From assembly GCA_905250025.1 (NCBI GenBank), contig CAJNOJ010000140.1, positions 124,001-188,000 on the forward strand: a stretch of DNA of 64,000 bases, written 5' to 3'. Source of the stretch: Adineta ricciae. Taxonomy: Eukaryota > Rotifera > Eurotatoria > Adinetida > Adinetidae. Of the stretch, positions 33,244 to 43,770 are shown in pieces (positions within the stretch are counted from its first letter, which is position 1; every line of letters begins with the position of its first letter). The notes beneath the pieces were generated by a model. The model was not told the origin of the DNA and ran no database searches. It saw only the letters and a list, made by a program, of their open reading frames with translations. The translations under genes were made by a program, and so were the position numbers.

Positions 33244-34977
33244 TCAGTTTAAATTGCTAGTAGGGAGCAAAATAAACGCAAATGATATGAGGATCACATC
33301 GATTTGATACATTTTGTTAAAACCTAGTCCAGCCATTGATGACGACGATTTGCGAGGCATGCATTCTGTCTTCATATCTTGCTTTGGTAACCTATTTTCC
33401 AGCCAAGGACGTAACACATCTATAGAGCACATTGCTTCTGAACACGCTATACATAGATAGATGAACACATTGAAAGACACGTGATTATTCAAGATAAAGA
33501 TCTTACGTGGTGGTTGAATTGCATAGCCAGCAAAACTATCTGATGAGTTAAGGTATTCGATTTTCAATGCGTAGTTATTATTTGCTTTTAGGAAACGAAG
33601 AAAAACGTATCGTTAGTAAACAGGAGAAGGAATGCATGCGGTAAAATACCTGGTAGATAATACAGATCGAAGAGTAACGTAGCACAATAGGGAGGATGAT
33701 GAAAGTAATTAGCATCGAAGAATGATAAAACAGCGACAATTGATGCATCATGCTACAGAATGGAAAATAGGTGTTGCGCTCGGTTTAAATCAAGTAAAGT
33801 TTATTTACACCGGAATAGATTTTGGTTTTATATCCACGAGATTGGTTTGCGATTAAATTCTGAATATTACTCCAGATGTCAGCTATTAGTGGACCTATAA
33901 AGATGAAGAATGAGATACAATTCATTTGTATTGAATGAATTTATTTCACCGGCAATTAATCGATTCGTGTCTGGCGAATCGAAAAGATAATAGAATGATA
34001 AATCAACAATTTGCTCAAGTTTCGCAAGAGTCATAGTGTCGGCCCATGATCCACTAACGTTATATAGAGCCTGGAACAAATGAGAAGACAACATAGTTTG
34101 CTGATATTGCCAAGGCTCACTTCAGTCAAAATAGCATCAGCTAGTATCCAAGCATCGAATAAATTGTTCACTTCCGATCCGGTCCAGTTCGATAAATGAC
34201 GAAAAAATTCCTAATCGTACAAGTTTGCTATTGAACCTATTTGAACAGAGCAATAGAATTTTACTTGAAAGTCGTTGCTGATATTTCGAACTTGTTCTCC
34301 ATTTTGAATCTGTTCGACAAGTTCAACGAAATATGGACATTGACTAACACCCATGATCTTTAAAGGAGAATTACATTTTTACGAGAAACTCTGTATCTAT
34401 ACGAACATAATCTTCTGAGGCTGGAACAGTATGGACAGGTATCGGTTGCCAGGGAAGCAATTCTGGCCATTCATCCTGATTCGATAAGTTTGATAGTATT
34501 TTTTCGTTTAATTTATCTTTTGATATTGGGTATAAACCCACTAGATTTGAATAGGCCGACATTAATGCTCTATCAGAGTCCGAACTGCGTACGTATAGCT
34601 GAAAAAAGTAAAGAAATCTAAAACATTAGATGAATTTCGTTGTAACATACCTCCGAAGCAACATAAGTTGTATTTAGTAATCGAGAATATCGTTGTCGAA
34701 GATGCTGACCGAGACGAATGTGTTGAAGTTGGCCACGACGTGTCAGTTGTCCAAAACCGTTGTGCCAGAAAGATGCAGAGACTGAGCTAGTTGAATATGC
34801 AAATATAGGCGTCCGATCTCCATGACGATAGACCTTTATGAAGAATGTATTAGTTAAATGGAGAGTTTTATTTCACGTTTATATAGTTACAATATGTGTA
34901 CCGATCAATCGCGCATCTTGATCGACAGATCCAATTACGTGAAAAATTAACAATAAAATCGGGGAACTACGAAGCAT
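33244..34977 (-). CDS. Histidine acid phosphatase (prostatic/lysosomal type), probably GPI-anchored, 10 exons
   Basis: Phosphomonoesterase of the histidine-phosphatase clade 2. Exons: 34977-34891, 34833-34651, 34598-34407, 34357-34265, 34210-34121, 34070-33950, 33894-33809, 33752-33650, 33584-33507, 33446-33244, total 1236 nt, 411 residues. Signal peptide (1-17), catalytic RHGDRTP (Arg32, His33), SSDSDRALMSA, WQPIPVHTVP (a near-exact family block), CPYF, and the proton-donor pair His285-Asp286 in YSGHD. A C-x5-C pair and TEC near the end match prostatic acid phosphatase, and a hydrophobic C-terminal stretch suggests a GPI anchor or membrane tail. The exon 3/4 junction (donor GTTCGT, 49-nt intron) is the least certain; reading straight through meets a stop. 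Confidence 0.85.
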
Positions 34978-35285
34978 AATCGAGAAAAATAACTGTTCAA
35001 AATTCGCTGTCACTTCACAAAATAACAGTTAGGTAGAGATGAAAATAGAAAAAGAAGAAGTTGATTACCATATTCCTTTTCATAGTACTTTTTATAATAA
35101 GACACGAGTAAATAGATTAGGAACTATGTCACGGGTATCTAGAGTAAATATCAACAATTCTGATGTCATGCGAGTGACTCATATTCAGAATAAATCACCA
35201 AGTGTAAAAGTCAGTCTGTTCTTTTTTGTTACTGGCTGTACAGAGCCAATAATAATATTTATTCAAATAAATTAAAGAAGCATAA
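34978..35285. other. Intergenic
   Basis: Short spacer between the acid phosphatase start and the metallophosphoesterase stop, both on the minus strand. Nothing supported. Confidence 0.5.
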
Positions 35286-36173
35286 TTAACAATTCGATGT
35301 AGAAACAGGTTCTGTGACACTTACTGCCCCGTCGTCATACAATGTAATCCTCAGATTAGGTCGAAAACCTGTCGTTTCATGAGCATACCCCAATTGATTA
35401 CTGACAACTCTTGTTGATTTTATAATAAGATCCGTTGATGCATGCGTATGACCATATATCCATAGACGAACAGGATCTACACAATCTGCATCGTGGTCAT
35501 TGACAAAAGCATCGTCTATATCAAGATCTACGTCATATTTTGGAAGAGTATGATGACGAGAAGGTGCATGATGTGTGATGATAATAACATGTTCGCGATT
35601 CTTACGAGCTTTACTGATTTCTTCTAGCAACCAAGCGTGCTGTTGAGCATGCCATCGATTCGTATCGTCAACTGTGATCAGACGTCGTGTTTGGATGGTA
35701 TCATCTCCTTCAAGTTTCTTATCTCTAGTCCAAATGTGATGATAATCGTTTAATAGTACGCCAATTGTGGATGCTTTCTCCTCGGAAACATGAGTCCAAA
35801 GCGTGGTTCCGAGTATCCTCACATTAAACGGAAGTAAATAACTTTGATTGTGTAAGAAGTGAATATGAGGATGAAGATTGTTTAATTCCTGAAGTTGCTG
35901 AAGACGCGTTTCGTACTCTCCTTCGTAGAAGCAGTGATTTCCCGCCACATAAAATATATGTTCGAACCTTTGACATTGAGCTAGAAGAAATTTTTGAAGC
36001 GATGGTAAATCAGGTCGTCCAATATCACCAGCGAGTATCAAGATCGATGCAACAGCTGGAAATTTTGGAACAACTTGTTGAGAGAACTCGAGATGTAAAT
36101 CACTCATCAGCATGGTTTGAAAAATTGCCTTTGCATTGGGTCCAGGAGTTGTCTTACTCGTTTGACTACCCAT
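35286..36173 (-). CDS. Calcineurin-like metallophosphoesterase
   Basis: A 295-residue single-exon enzyme with all metal-binding blocks of the family: SDLHLE (Asp25, His27), LAGDIGR, AGNHCFYEGE, ITHHAPS and YGHTHAS. It likely hydrolyses a phosphodiester or phosphomonoester at a two-metal centre. The N-terminus MGSQTSK fits the N-myristoylation consensus (Gly2, small residue at 6), so membrane targeting is possible. The substrate cannot be told from the sequence; relatives are common in bacteria and protists. Confidence 0.85.
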   Translation of the reverse strand: MGSQTSKTTPGPNAKAIFQTMLMSDLHLEFSQQVVPKFPAVASILILAGDIGRPDLPSLQKFLLAQCQRFEHIFYVAGNHCFYEGEYETRLQQLQELNNLHPHIHFLHNQSYLLPFNVRILGTTLWTHVSEEKASTIGVLLNDYHHIWTRDKKLEGDDTIQTRRLITVDDTNRWHAQQHAWLLEEISKARKNREHVIIITHHAPSRHHTLPKYDVDLDIDDAFVNDHDADCVDPVRLWIYGHTHASTDLIIKSTRVVSNQLGYAHETTGFRPNLRITLYDDGAVSVTEPVSTSNC

Positions 36174-36600
36174 TGTTGCTCGTTATAATATGATTGACGT
36201 CCTGTCTGAAGGTAAATCAATATAACAATACAAAAAAAAGTTTACTATAGAGCAATCATCGAAAGAGCATACTACCGCCCATGAATGTACTCCGACGTGT
36301 TTATGATGTGACTCATTCCTCTTTCTTGCATAACGTTACATTCATTTATAGTAAAGCTCCTTTGTGTCCACAACAGATTCATCCACTTACTGTGTAACAA
36401 TGACATCATTTCTTGCGTTATGATTGTTTCTTCGAGTTACTTTACATGATGATTCTAATAGTTTGTCATATTCCGAAACAATCTTAAGGTCACAAAACGC
36501 ACTATTCAAGTTTTTTCCCTTTGCATTGAGAATCGAAGATAAGAAAACAAAACATGTGTTCACTTCCTTGAATATACAATTTCAAAAGTTTATTATGAGG
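36174..36600. other. Intergenic
   Basis: AT-rich spacer between two minus-strand genes; nothing supported. Confidence 0.5.
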
Positions 36601-37074
36601 TCAAGATTTTATTCTTTGTAAAAGGCTTCGCAAAAAAGTCTCAGCTTGTTTGTAAATTCCGGGTGACGTTTGTTCTCTTGGGCCGGCAACGTTCAATGTC
36701 TCAATCTTATTTGTGTTAAGCCATTCAATGACCTGTCCTTCATCTATTTTTTCATTTAAATTAACTATAAATAGAGGTTTATGATGCTTTGCTGCCAAGG
36801 CTATCGTCAACTTTGTTCCCGAGCCCATTGACGCTCCATCTGCACTAATTATAAGAGTTCCGTCTGAATCTTCCACATTCATTTCAGTACGTTGTGAATA
36901 TCGGCTAGCTGATGTTTCCTTGAGATTCGCGTATTTAATCGGATCAATAGTTCCGTCTTCTGCTCTTCGGTTGCGGGGACACCAACCACCGTATGGCCAA
37001 TTTAATTCAATGGCCACATCCAAAGCCGATCGGTCCACACCAGTTTGTCCACCGGAGACAATTTTCTTTAACAT
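36601..37074 (-). CDS. Putative molybdenum-cofactor-carrier/SLOG-like protein, bacterial type
   Basis: About 157 residues with MLKKIVSGGQTGVDR at the start, then GGWCPRNRRAEDG, ETSASRYSQRTEMNV and GSGTKLTIALAAKH, the signature blocks of bacterial proteins annotated as putative molybdenum carrier (Rossmann-like, SLOG-related). The ATG at 37074 is chosen over the ATG at 37092 because bacterial relatives begin at this point and a TATA box lies only about 30 bp upstream. The family is almost wholly prokaryotic, so horizontal origin is likely. Role: probably binds a nucleotide-like ligand; experimental function uncertain. No introns. Confidence 0.8.
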   Translation of the reverse strand: MLKKIVSGGQTGVDRSALDVAIELNWPYGGWCPRNRRAEDGTIDPIKYANLKETSASRYSQRTEMNVEDSDGTLIISADGASMGSGTKLTIALAAKHHKPLFIVNLNEKIDEGQVIEWLNTNKIETLNVAGPREQTSPGIYKQAETFLRSLLQRIKS

Positions 37075-37104
37075 TACTCTGGAGAATGACATCAACACTA
37101 ACTG

Positions 37105-37113
37105 CCTTTTATA
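37105..37113 (-). promoter_or_regulatory. TATA box of the molybdenum-carrier-like gene
   Basis: TATAAAAGG on the minus strand, 31-39 bp upstream of the chosen ATG at 37074. If it works as a TATA box, transcription begins almost at the start codon and the 5'UTR is nearly absent. Confidence 0.5.
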
Positions 37114-38737
37114 GTTAAACAAGCTTTCGAATACGACAGTTTATTTATTTATTCTTTCTTCATTTATTTCGAAAAAAAACAGTTGCAATAACTCAAATGA
37201 ATAGTGCAATGCAATTGGCTAATCCTTCTCAATAAGTGTAATATTGAGTGCATGAAGAATGTGATGCATATATCTCATAAAGATGGCGCACTCGCATTCA
37301 CAATCTCTACAAACGAACAAAATTTTGACTTAAAACACTGTCAAAGTACGTGAAAAGTATCGTTTTATTTACTCTAACAAATCAACAGTGAAACAGTCTG
37401 TTCACACGAAAATGTAAAAAAAAACAAAAAACTTCTGTATTCTGTTGTTACCAGAAGCTGGGTGCTCTTGTTTTCGAGATGTTCAACAGAATGATCAGTG
37501 AGTATACTTGTAACAGTAAGCAATTCAATGGTCAAGACTCCAATTAGAAGCAGTTTCACTTTTTCAGTTCTACACGCGCTATAATTCGACTCTACATGTT
37601 TGCAGAAGTTTTCATATATCTGTCGGTGATCGCTGGAGTTCGTTGTTGAACCAGTTAACGCAACGGAAAACTAAGTATATGTGATGTATTGTCAGTGGAT
37701 ACTGGTTGTACTGTTGTAAAAATCGTCTCACTATCGGCGATATCGAATGATGCAAACGTATTAGATTTTGCAGAATATTGATGTTATGTAGGAAAAAAAA
37801 CGAATTGGTTTTAGAACCAGTAAGGACAAATAATTGGAAGAAAATGTGTCAATATCTACCTAGCGTTTTTCTACGTCAATAAATGGTTGCTCTAGTCCAC
37901 AGTAACGACAAAGTGCATAGAAGTTTGCTAAACTATGACTTTCATTTATTGTTTAACGTCTTCGACAGTCTTATCAATGAAAGAATTTGAGATCAATCTG
38001 TCTTTAGCTAATAGTGTCATATTTATTGGGCTTCTACTATAACAAATAATCCGATCAGTTATCGCTTTTCTTTCGTATGTATTCTAATCTTCAGCGATTG
38101 CAAGACCATCGAATAGTTCTAAGGTTAATGGGCAAATAAGACGTAAGTTTTTATCAGTTGTGAACATATTTTCTGTTCTACTAACGCTGCAAACGATGAT
38201 GATGTAATTGAGAGGAAGACGTATGTGAATTCTTATCTTTTCTTTCCATATAAGTGCATAAAAAACAATGTGTCCTTTTAATTCTCTTTTAAGCAAAATA
38301 ATTATTAAAGAATACTCAGAAATCATGTCAATAACTACATATAGTATCAATCGTGCAAAATTGTTCATGGTTCTCGTTTTTTTTTATTAAGAAATAGTCA
38401 GAAACTAACGCGCTGAATGTCTGCACACGTCAACACTTTGTTGTTTAATCTTTTTACATTTCCATCCGAGTGCGTCATTGCATTTTCATATGTGCGGTAA
38501 AAATAACGAACGATGACGTAGTTAAATGTACAGCACCATCACAATTAAATAAGAAAATAGTTTTGTACGTCACTGGATGCGTAGCTAATGTTATAAACAA
38601 TAACTTTTGCGCTGCACGTGTGTGTTGCCGTAGATTGTGCAATAATGAAGAGAAATACTTTCAACCAATGACAGAATATTTACGATCGTACACAAAAACA
38701 ACAAAGTTGTCTAAAATATTAAAACTTTGCCGCTAAC
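37114..38737. other. Intergenic, no gene seen
   Basis: A long AT-rich divergent spacer. Short open frames on both strands lack motifs. The right end is the promoter region of the gene at 38738. Confidence 0.45.
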
Positions 38738-39352
38738 ATGCCAGCTCCTTTCGACACAGAAGGTGTAATCAGTTTATTCGATGAAGCCATTGGCGAGTGG
38801 CCCGAGAAATTTCAAACAACAACGGATGAATTATTAGCAAATATTCAAAGGTTATTCGGTGTTTGTACAGAAGCATTGATTCAATTATCTAACTGTACAG
38901 ATGACAATGAACAAGGAGTCAAAGATCAAGCAAATTCCGAACGTATTGTCTCGAAAGTGAAAGAACTAAGACAGTCACTTGGTAGTCGATGGCCAGAAAT
39001 CTATAATAGTTTTGGCAGAGATATTTTTTATGTTGATACATACCGGATCGAAGCAGCAGAGTTTTTTCAACCTATTCCATTCTATCCTGATGATGATACT
39101 ATTGTCAAGCTTTATCGTTGGTCAGTTTATGATACAAATGATACAATTGTTTGTCGGTACTTCCTCGAGAAGAGTGAGATTATATCTGGCCAACCGTATT
39201 TTGTTCTAGGAAAAACATTTCCTTCTGGCCATGCGCAAGTTAGACCATACGGTAATCTCCAGCCAAACTATAATCAAATGAAAATTCATCTTATTGAAAA
39301 TTTAAAAGGTCAAGGTCCTCCTCCAGTTGCTTCTCTACTAATACCATCATAG
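38738..39352 (+). CDS. Conserved-looking protein of unknown function
   Basis: A 204-residue single-exon frame with an ATG in good context (cgctaacATGCC) and coding-like composition. No signal peptide or membrane segment. The N-terminal half looks helical (DEAIGEWPEKFQ, VKELRQSLGSRW); the C-terminal half looks beta-rich and ends in a Pro-rich tail (GPPPVASLL). The middle holds YRWSVYDTNDTIVCRYFLE. I do not recognise the family. Confidence 0.6.
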   Translation: MPAPFDTEGVISLFDEAIGEWPEKFQTTTDELLANIQRLFGVCTEALIQLSNCTDDNEQGVKDQANSERIVSKVKELRQSLGSRWPEIYNSFGRDIFYVDTYRIEAAEFFQPIPFYPDDDTIVKLYRWSVYDTNDTIVCRYFLEKSEIISGQPYFVLGKTFPSGHAQVRPYGNLQPNYNQMKIHLIENLKGQGPPPVASLLIPS

Positions 39353-39620
39353 AATTCAACATAAAACATAGAGAATATTATATCTGCTATTATTTTCAAG
39401 TGAATGTTGCTTTTTGGTGATTTGTTTTTCTCAAATATATCTTCGAACAATAGCTTTGGTCTGTGCCAATTTCAATTCCAGTGTAACATAACGTCAGTAC
39501 CAAGTTATGGTAACACCGTGCATTTTTATACTTAAAAATTGGTAGGAAAAATAGAATTCGGATAGATACAAAAAAGTCGGCATCTATTATTCTGAGTTCT
39601 TTGTCTTCGTAATTTCGCAT

Positions 39621-39980
39621 TTACGACGAATCATTGAATAAGTTTGGCACTGCTTGTTTCGCATTCAATAGTTTGCTATTCATTGCTCCTGATCTCGCCA
39701 AATCATGATAACCGAAATCATCATCCTCCTGTTTTGTTTCTGTCCACGTTCCTGCTGTGCTATCCAGTTGCCAGACTTGAATCGGTGCATCTTCCGTCAA
39801 GTTGACCTTGAGTTCTGCACCATGATTTTCAATGGTATATTCACCTAAAGGTAAATTATATAAACCTCGGAATCCACCTTCAATTGGTACGGTAACAGTA
39901 ATTCCGTTGGCCCTGTTTGTAATTTTGAGTTCATCTTTCCATAGATCTCGTAGAATCAGATACGCTCCAGCTGAGGTCAT
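39621..39980 (-). CDS. Small protein of unknown function
   Basis: A 119-residue frame from the ATG at 39980, preceded by an acceptor-like TTATAG that suggests a 5'UTR intron. Beta-rich N-terminal part (GLYNLPLGEYTIENHGAELKV) followed by an acidic linker. No signal peptide or known motif. The upstream extension of the frame is not used because it lacks an ATG in frame before the putative acceptor. Confidence 0.5.
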   Translation of the reverse strand: MTSAGAYLILRDLWKDELKITNRANGITVTVPIEGGFRGLYNLPLGEYTIENHGAELKVNLTEDAPIQVWQLDSTAGTWTETKQEDDDFGYHDLARSGAMNSKLLNAKQAVPNLFNDSS

Positions 39981-40609
39981 TTTTTTTCTATAACGAAAGT
40001 ATGTCAAATAGAAGTAAGTAAAGAGCTTTTGCCAATTGAGATTGAATGAAGAAAAATAAATCCGGTTAAGCAAGTTTTTGTACGATCAAATGGGATACGT
40101 TTTTTGCTCGTTCCTCTGTGTTCTTTTGCGTCATTCAATCTTCTCATCTGGTTTCTTAATCGACATGTATTTAAAAACAAGAATACTATTTGGAAAGAAT
40201 TGTTACAAGATGTTGAATAACTTGGTGAATTGTATACCTTTCTTCTAACAGCGACAATGCGAAAGTTTTTTCTGATTGGTTCGAACCTCATTTCTTTTAC
40301 AATTGCTAGTTTTCTTTGCAAGAAAAAAGAAAATAAGTATTAATCATTGTGTTTTTTTTCACTTCCGTCCAGTTTCGATGCCTAGGATATCAATTTTTCT
40401 ACTGAAAAATCTTTTCAACATTCTCCTATTTTAAAATATATCCCTCATCAATCAATGTATATATAATGACGAATATTCTTTCATGGTTGAGTTGCTTGAT
40501 TTTTTTCCTTCAGTCGCCCACAACCCGTCTTATTAATAAAACCCCATGACTTTGCTACTTTTGCATATTTTCTCATACGACTATTCATTTCAAGACATAG
40601 TATTTCTAC
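39981..40609. other. Divergent intergenic region
   Basis: Between the small unknown gene (-) and the YscW-like gene (+). May hold a 5'UTR exon and intron of the former; nothing else supported. Confidence 0.4.
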
Positions 40610-40939
40610 ATGGCTTCAACACCCATCAGCGGTCAAATTACCTCAAACGATTCATCTCATGTATTTGAAGGCGGCGAGAAAGTTCAAGTATCAGCCGTGG
40701 ACGCCTCTCGTATGGATGCGCCAAGTGTTACACTAGGAGAACAGGAAATTATACTCAAACAAGGTCAAACATTTCCCATTGATTTTCAATTCTCTTATGA
40801 CAAATCTCGTGCTGGACAAGGCTACGGTGGATTATGCATGCAAGCAAGAATCACAAGCAAAAGTCTACGATTGATTTACATAAACGATACTCGTACACCG
40901 CTGGTCGAAAATGTGACAATCAATGTTGTTAAAACATAA
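40610..40939 (+). CDS. YscW/YbaY-like small beta-barrel domain protein
   Basis: A 109-residue protein matching the pattern of the bacterial YscW/YbaY lipoprotein-chaperone family: GQIT near the start, GEKVQVSAVDASRMDAPS, then QTFPIDFQFSYD and a C-terminal strand with ENVTINVV. Bacterial members carry a lipoprotein signal; this one has none and starts MASTPISG, so it should be cytosolic. Single exon. The family is bacterial, so horizontal origin is plausible. Role in the animal unknown. Confidence 0.65.
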   Translation: MASTPISGQITSNDSSHVFEGGEKVQVSAVDASRMDAPSVTLGEQEIILKQGQTFPIDFQFSYDKSRAGQGYGGLCMQARITSKSLRLIYINDTRTPLVENVTINVVKT

Positions 40940-41529
40940 ATGCTTCTCAACACACGAATTATATTCGAAGTCTAGAAATCAGAAAGAAACTAATTTTTAA
41001 TAAATGCGCGACTGTACGAATTTTAATCTAACATAGTTTATTGACAAATAAAAATTAGTTGAATAGTTGCATCGATGTAAGCGGGTTTATTCTCAGTCAT
41101 CTATTGTATTTTATAATCTAGACCAAACGATATGTCTCAGAGCAAGACGACATAGATAATATTGATCGTATTATCAACAATTAAAAAAAGGCACGTAGAT
41201 CAAATCCGAAATAAAAAGCGTCGGTGTTTTTTTTTTCGTTCTGTCATTTAATATCAATAAAAAGGCGTAGCTTATCGTGCTATAATCTATTTTTCCACGG
41301 CGGTACAGTATAGAAATAGCTGTTTCTTTACAGCTGTTGCATTCTTACTACTTCTCCGTTTGTGACTGTCATCTATGCACGATGTTCTGCTTCTTTCATT
41401 CTTTTTAAATCACATTCAAATTATTGGTTGATTCTAAGCGTGTAATGACGCCTTCTGTTTTGTCATGTGATTATATATTGATCACGTATGTCGAATCTAA
41501 GTAGTGTTTTGCATTTTTGACTGTGAATT
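40940..41529. other. Intergenic
   Basis: AT-rich spacer with a T-run near 41229; nothing supported. Confidence 0.5.
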
Positions 41530-42012
41530 ATGAGTGACAAAAACGACTGGGTGTTTGTCGAGAACGAGGACGAGACGAATGATGAACTCGGAGTGGTTGC
41601 GATCGAGGAAAATACAGATGAAAATGCTGAGGGACGAAGCAAGCCAAGTTATGCTGCTACTCTGTTGAGAAATATCGAACCAAATCATCAGCAACAACAA
41701 CGACGACCGGCGTTATCATCGATCGGATCAAAAAAGATGAAATCAATGAATAACAAAGCTGACGAAGAGAAGGGAATCATGGCGTATGTCGAAGCAAAGC
41801 CTGGCAGTCAATATCGAAATCCTCGTGACAAAGCAGGTAAAAATAAAGTTCATGATGCTCGAAAAAGATCGAGTTCCCCACCGCGAAATATCGGCAATTC
41901 AGCAAAAACTGGCTGCTCATTTTGTAATACCAAATTGACAAATCGTATTGAACGTACTCGAAATGTACGCCAACAATGTTCGAAAGTAAATTGGAAAGAT
42001 TACGATTATTAA
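41530..42012 (+). CDS. Disordered acidic/basic protein with N-terminal WVFV motif
   Basis: A 160-residue protein. The N-terminus DWVFVENEDE is a Trp followed by Val three residues later, flanked by acidic residues, which fits the core of an LC3/Atg8-interacting motif; this is only a short-motif resemblance. The middle is Gln/Arg/Lys/Ser-rich and likely disordered; the C-terminal part has a CSFC pair and ends NWKDYDY. No family recognised. The ATG at 41530 is the only sensible start. Confidence 0.55.
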   Translation: MSDKNDWVFVENEDETNDELGVVAIEENTDENAEGRSKPSYAATLLRNIEPNHQQQQRRPALSSIGSKKMKSMNNKADEEKGIMAYVEAKPGSQYRNPRDKAGKNKVHDARKRSSSPPRNIGNSAKTGCSFCNTKLTNRIERTRNVRQQCSKVNWKDYDY

Positions 42013-42210
42013 CTTGTATCAAGTTTTCATAAACATATTTCGTCGCGGTTTCTATATGCTCATCTTTCTGTGAATAGATCAAATACTCATGAAATGACCG
42101 ATTTAAGCATATGATTAACGGATTGTAAAATAAAGAAGTGGAGATCTTTTATTTTCATCATAGATTATATTCTTGAAAATTAAGACGCACAAATAAACGA
42201 AGACATGTAT

Positions 42211-43538
42211 TTAAACTCGCGGTTTTAATACTGCTTGATATAAGGTTCTCTGTGTGTGTTCAACTAATGACAAGGTCATTTGTGAACTGTTGACTTCAAC
42301 CATGCTAAAACCACCAAGGAGAAGTCCAGTACCCCAGAAATATTTCAGTGAACCGGCAGGAACAGCAGCAGCATGTTTCTGACTATTTTCGACGATATTT
42401 CCGGCGCCAACAACGAAATAATCCATATGTGAACCATCGGAATCTTCAGCCAAATGCTTTGAAATAGAAAAAAATTTATATTTGATAAATTTTATGAAAT
42501 CAGTGTTACTTGAAGATTATGATCATGACCACAGATATAGGCTGTTGCCTTGTATTGATGAAGTAAAGGACGAAGACGGTCAACGAGACATTTAGTCGGA
42601 CCGTGTTCAGCAACGGAATAGACTGGAAAGTGACCACTGACGATTAAGTATGGGGCACTTGAAGGGAAAAAGAAGTCGAGGAAGAGAACTCTTTGAAATT
42701 ATCCTTTTGTTTTTAATGTAGCGACTTACGTGGATTGACGAAGTTGTCCTTCAATCCATTGCCAATAGGCTTCGGCAACGCGATTATTCTTTGGACCATC
42801 TACTTCTGTTTCTTCCCAATCGGTTAAGTTTCCTCCTCCACATAGTAAAACGGTATCGATTATAACAAAGTCGACCAATTTTTTCGATTTGTCACTTTCC
42901 CATAAGCTGAATGCATAGAAATAATCTGGATAGACCCTGTAGAAAAAATAACACAACATGCTGATCGATCCGTTGTCTGATCGCAAGTAAACGATTTACC
43001 ATCGATGTGACACTTTGCTGTATTCGATCTGTGCGGAAACGTTACCTAGATGATCATGATTACCGGCCAACACATACCAAGGGGTTTGTAAAGATTTGGC
43101 GGTAAACACATCTTCGAATGTATGCTAGAAAAAAGATATTGAATAAAAACGAGAAAGAGGCCAATTCATGTTAATCGAACTTTAAAACGTGGATCTGTAA
43201 CTGATTGAACACCATCATAGTAGAAATTGTCACCTAATGCTAATTGAAAGCTAGTATTGAATTTTTCACCGATATGACCCATAGCAGCTGCTACTGCTAC
43301 TTCGGATGGTGTCTTATATGGCACAAATGGTAAACCACCCCAATCACCGATAATCAAAAATCGTGCATTACCATCATCAGTTGCTTTTGCTGCAACATCA
43401 TTTTGTCCTGCAAAAAATCGTAATTCAGAAAGTGAAAAAGAAAAGCGATGGTTGAGTACAAAACTTACCGAAGTTCGATGGAAATCCGAATGAAAATTGA
43501 TAGAAGATGGTAAGAGAGAAAATCGCGATGAGAAGCAT
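42211..43538 (-). CDS. Purple acid phosphatase, TRAP/ACP5 type, 6 exons
   Basis: Secreted or lysosomal binuclear metallophosphatase. Exons 43538-43469, 43407-43181, 43124-43000, 42936-42730, 42657-42510, 42456-42211; introns 53-66 nt; total 1023 nt, 340 residues, near mammalian ACP5 (about 325). Signal peptide at 1-18. Metal ligands sit in [37 protein letters not shown] and [10 protein letters not shown], all family blocks. The C-terminal segment [16 protein letters not shown] is also conserved. Looks complete. The name reflects family similarity; tissue role in rotifers unknown. Confidence 0.9.
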
Positions 43539-43770
43539 GTTGTGGGTATAAAAAACACGCAGATAGGCGAAATGACGGTGTGAAAAGAAGCACCAGCAAA
43601 ATATATACATGTGGATTTCTCTCACGGTCGAATACGCAGATGCATTCTATTCTAGAACAAACGAGTTTTTCGCGTTGTGATAAAAAAAAGCGTCATAAGC
43701 ATTACCGATAAGAAAGTTATGTACGTTAAAAAAACTGGAACGACAGATTCATCTTTTTTATTGAAAATAT

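Noticed and set aside
33244-33567. Separate small membrane protein
   Set aside because: Better explained as the last two exons of the histidine acid phosphatase; a 60-nt intron restores the conserved Cys pair.
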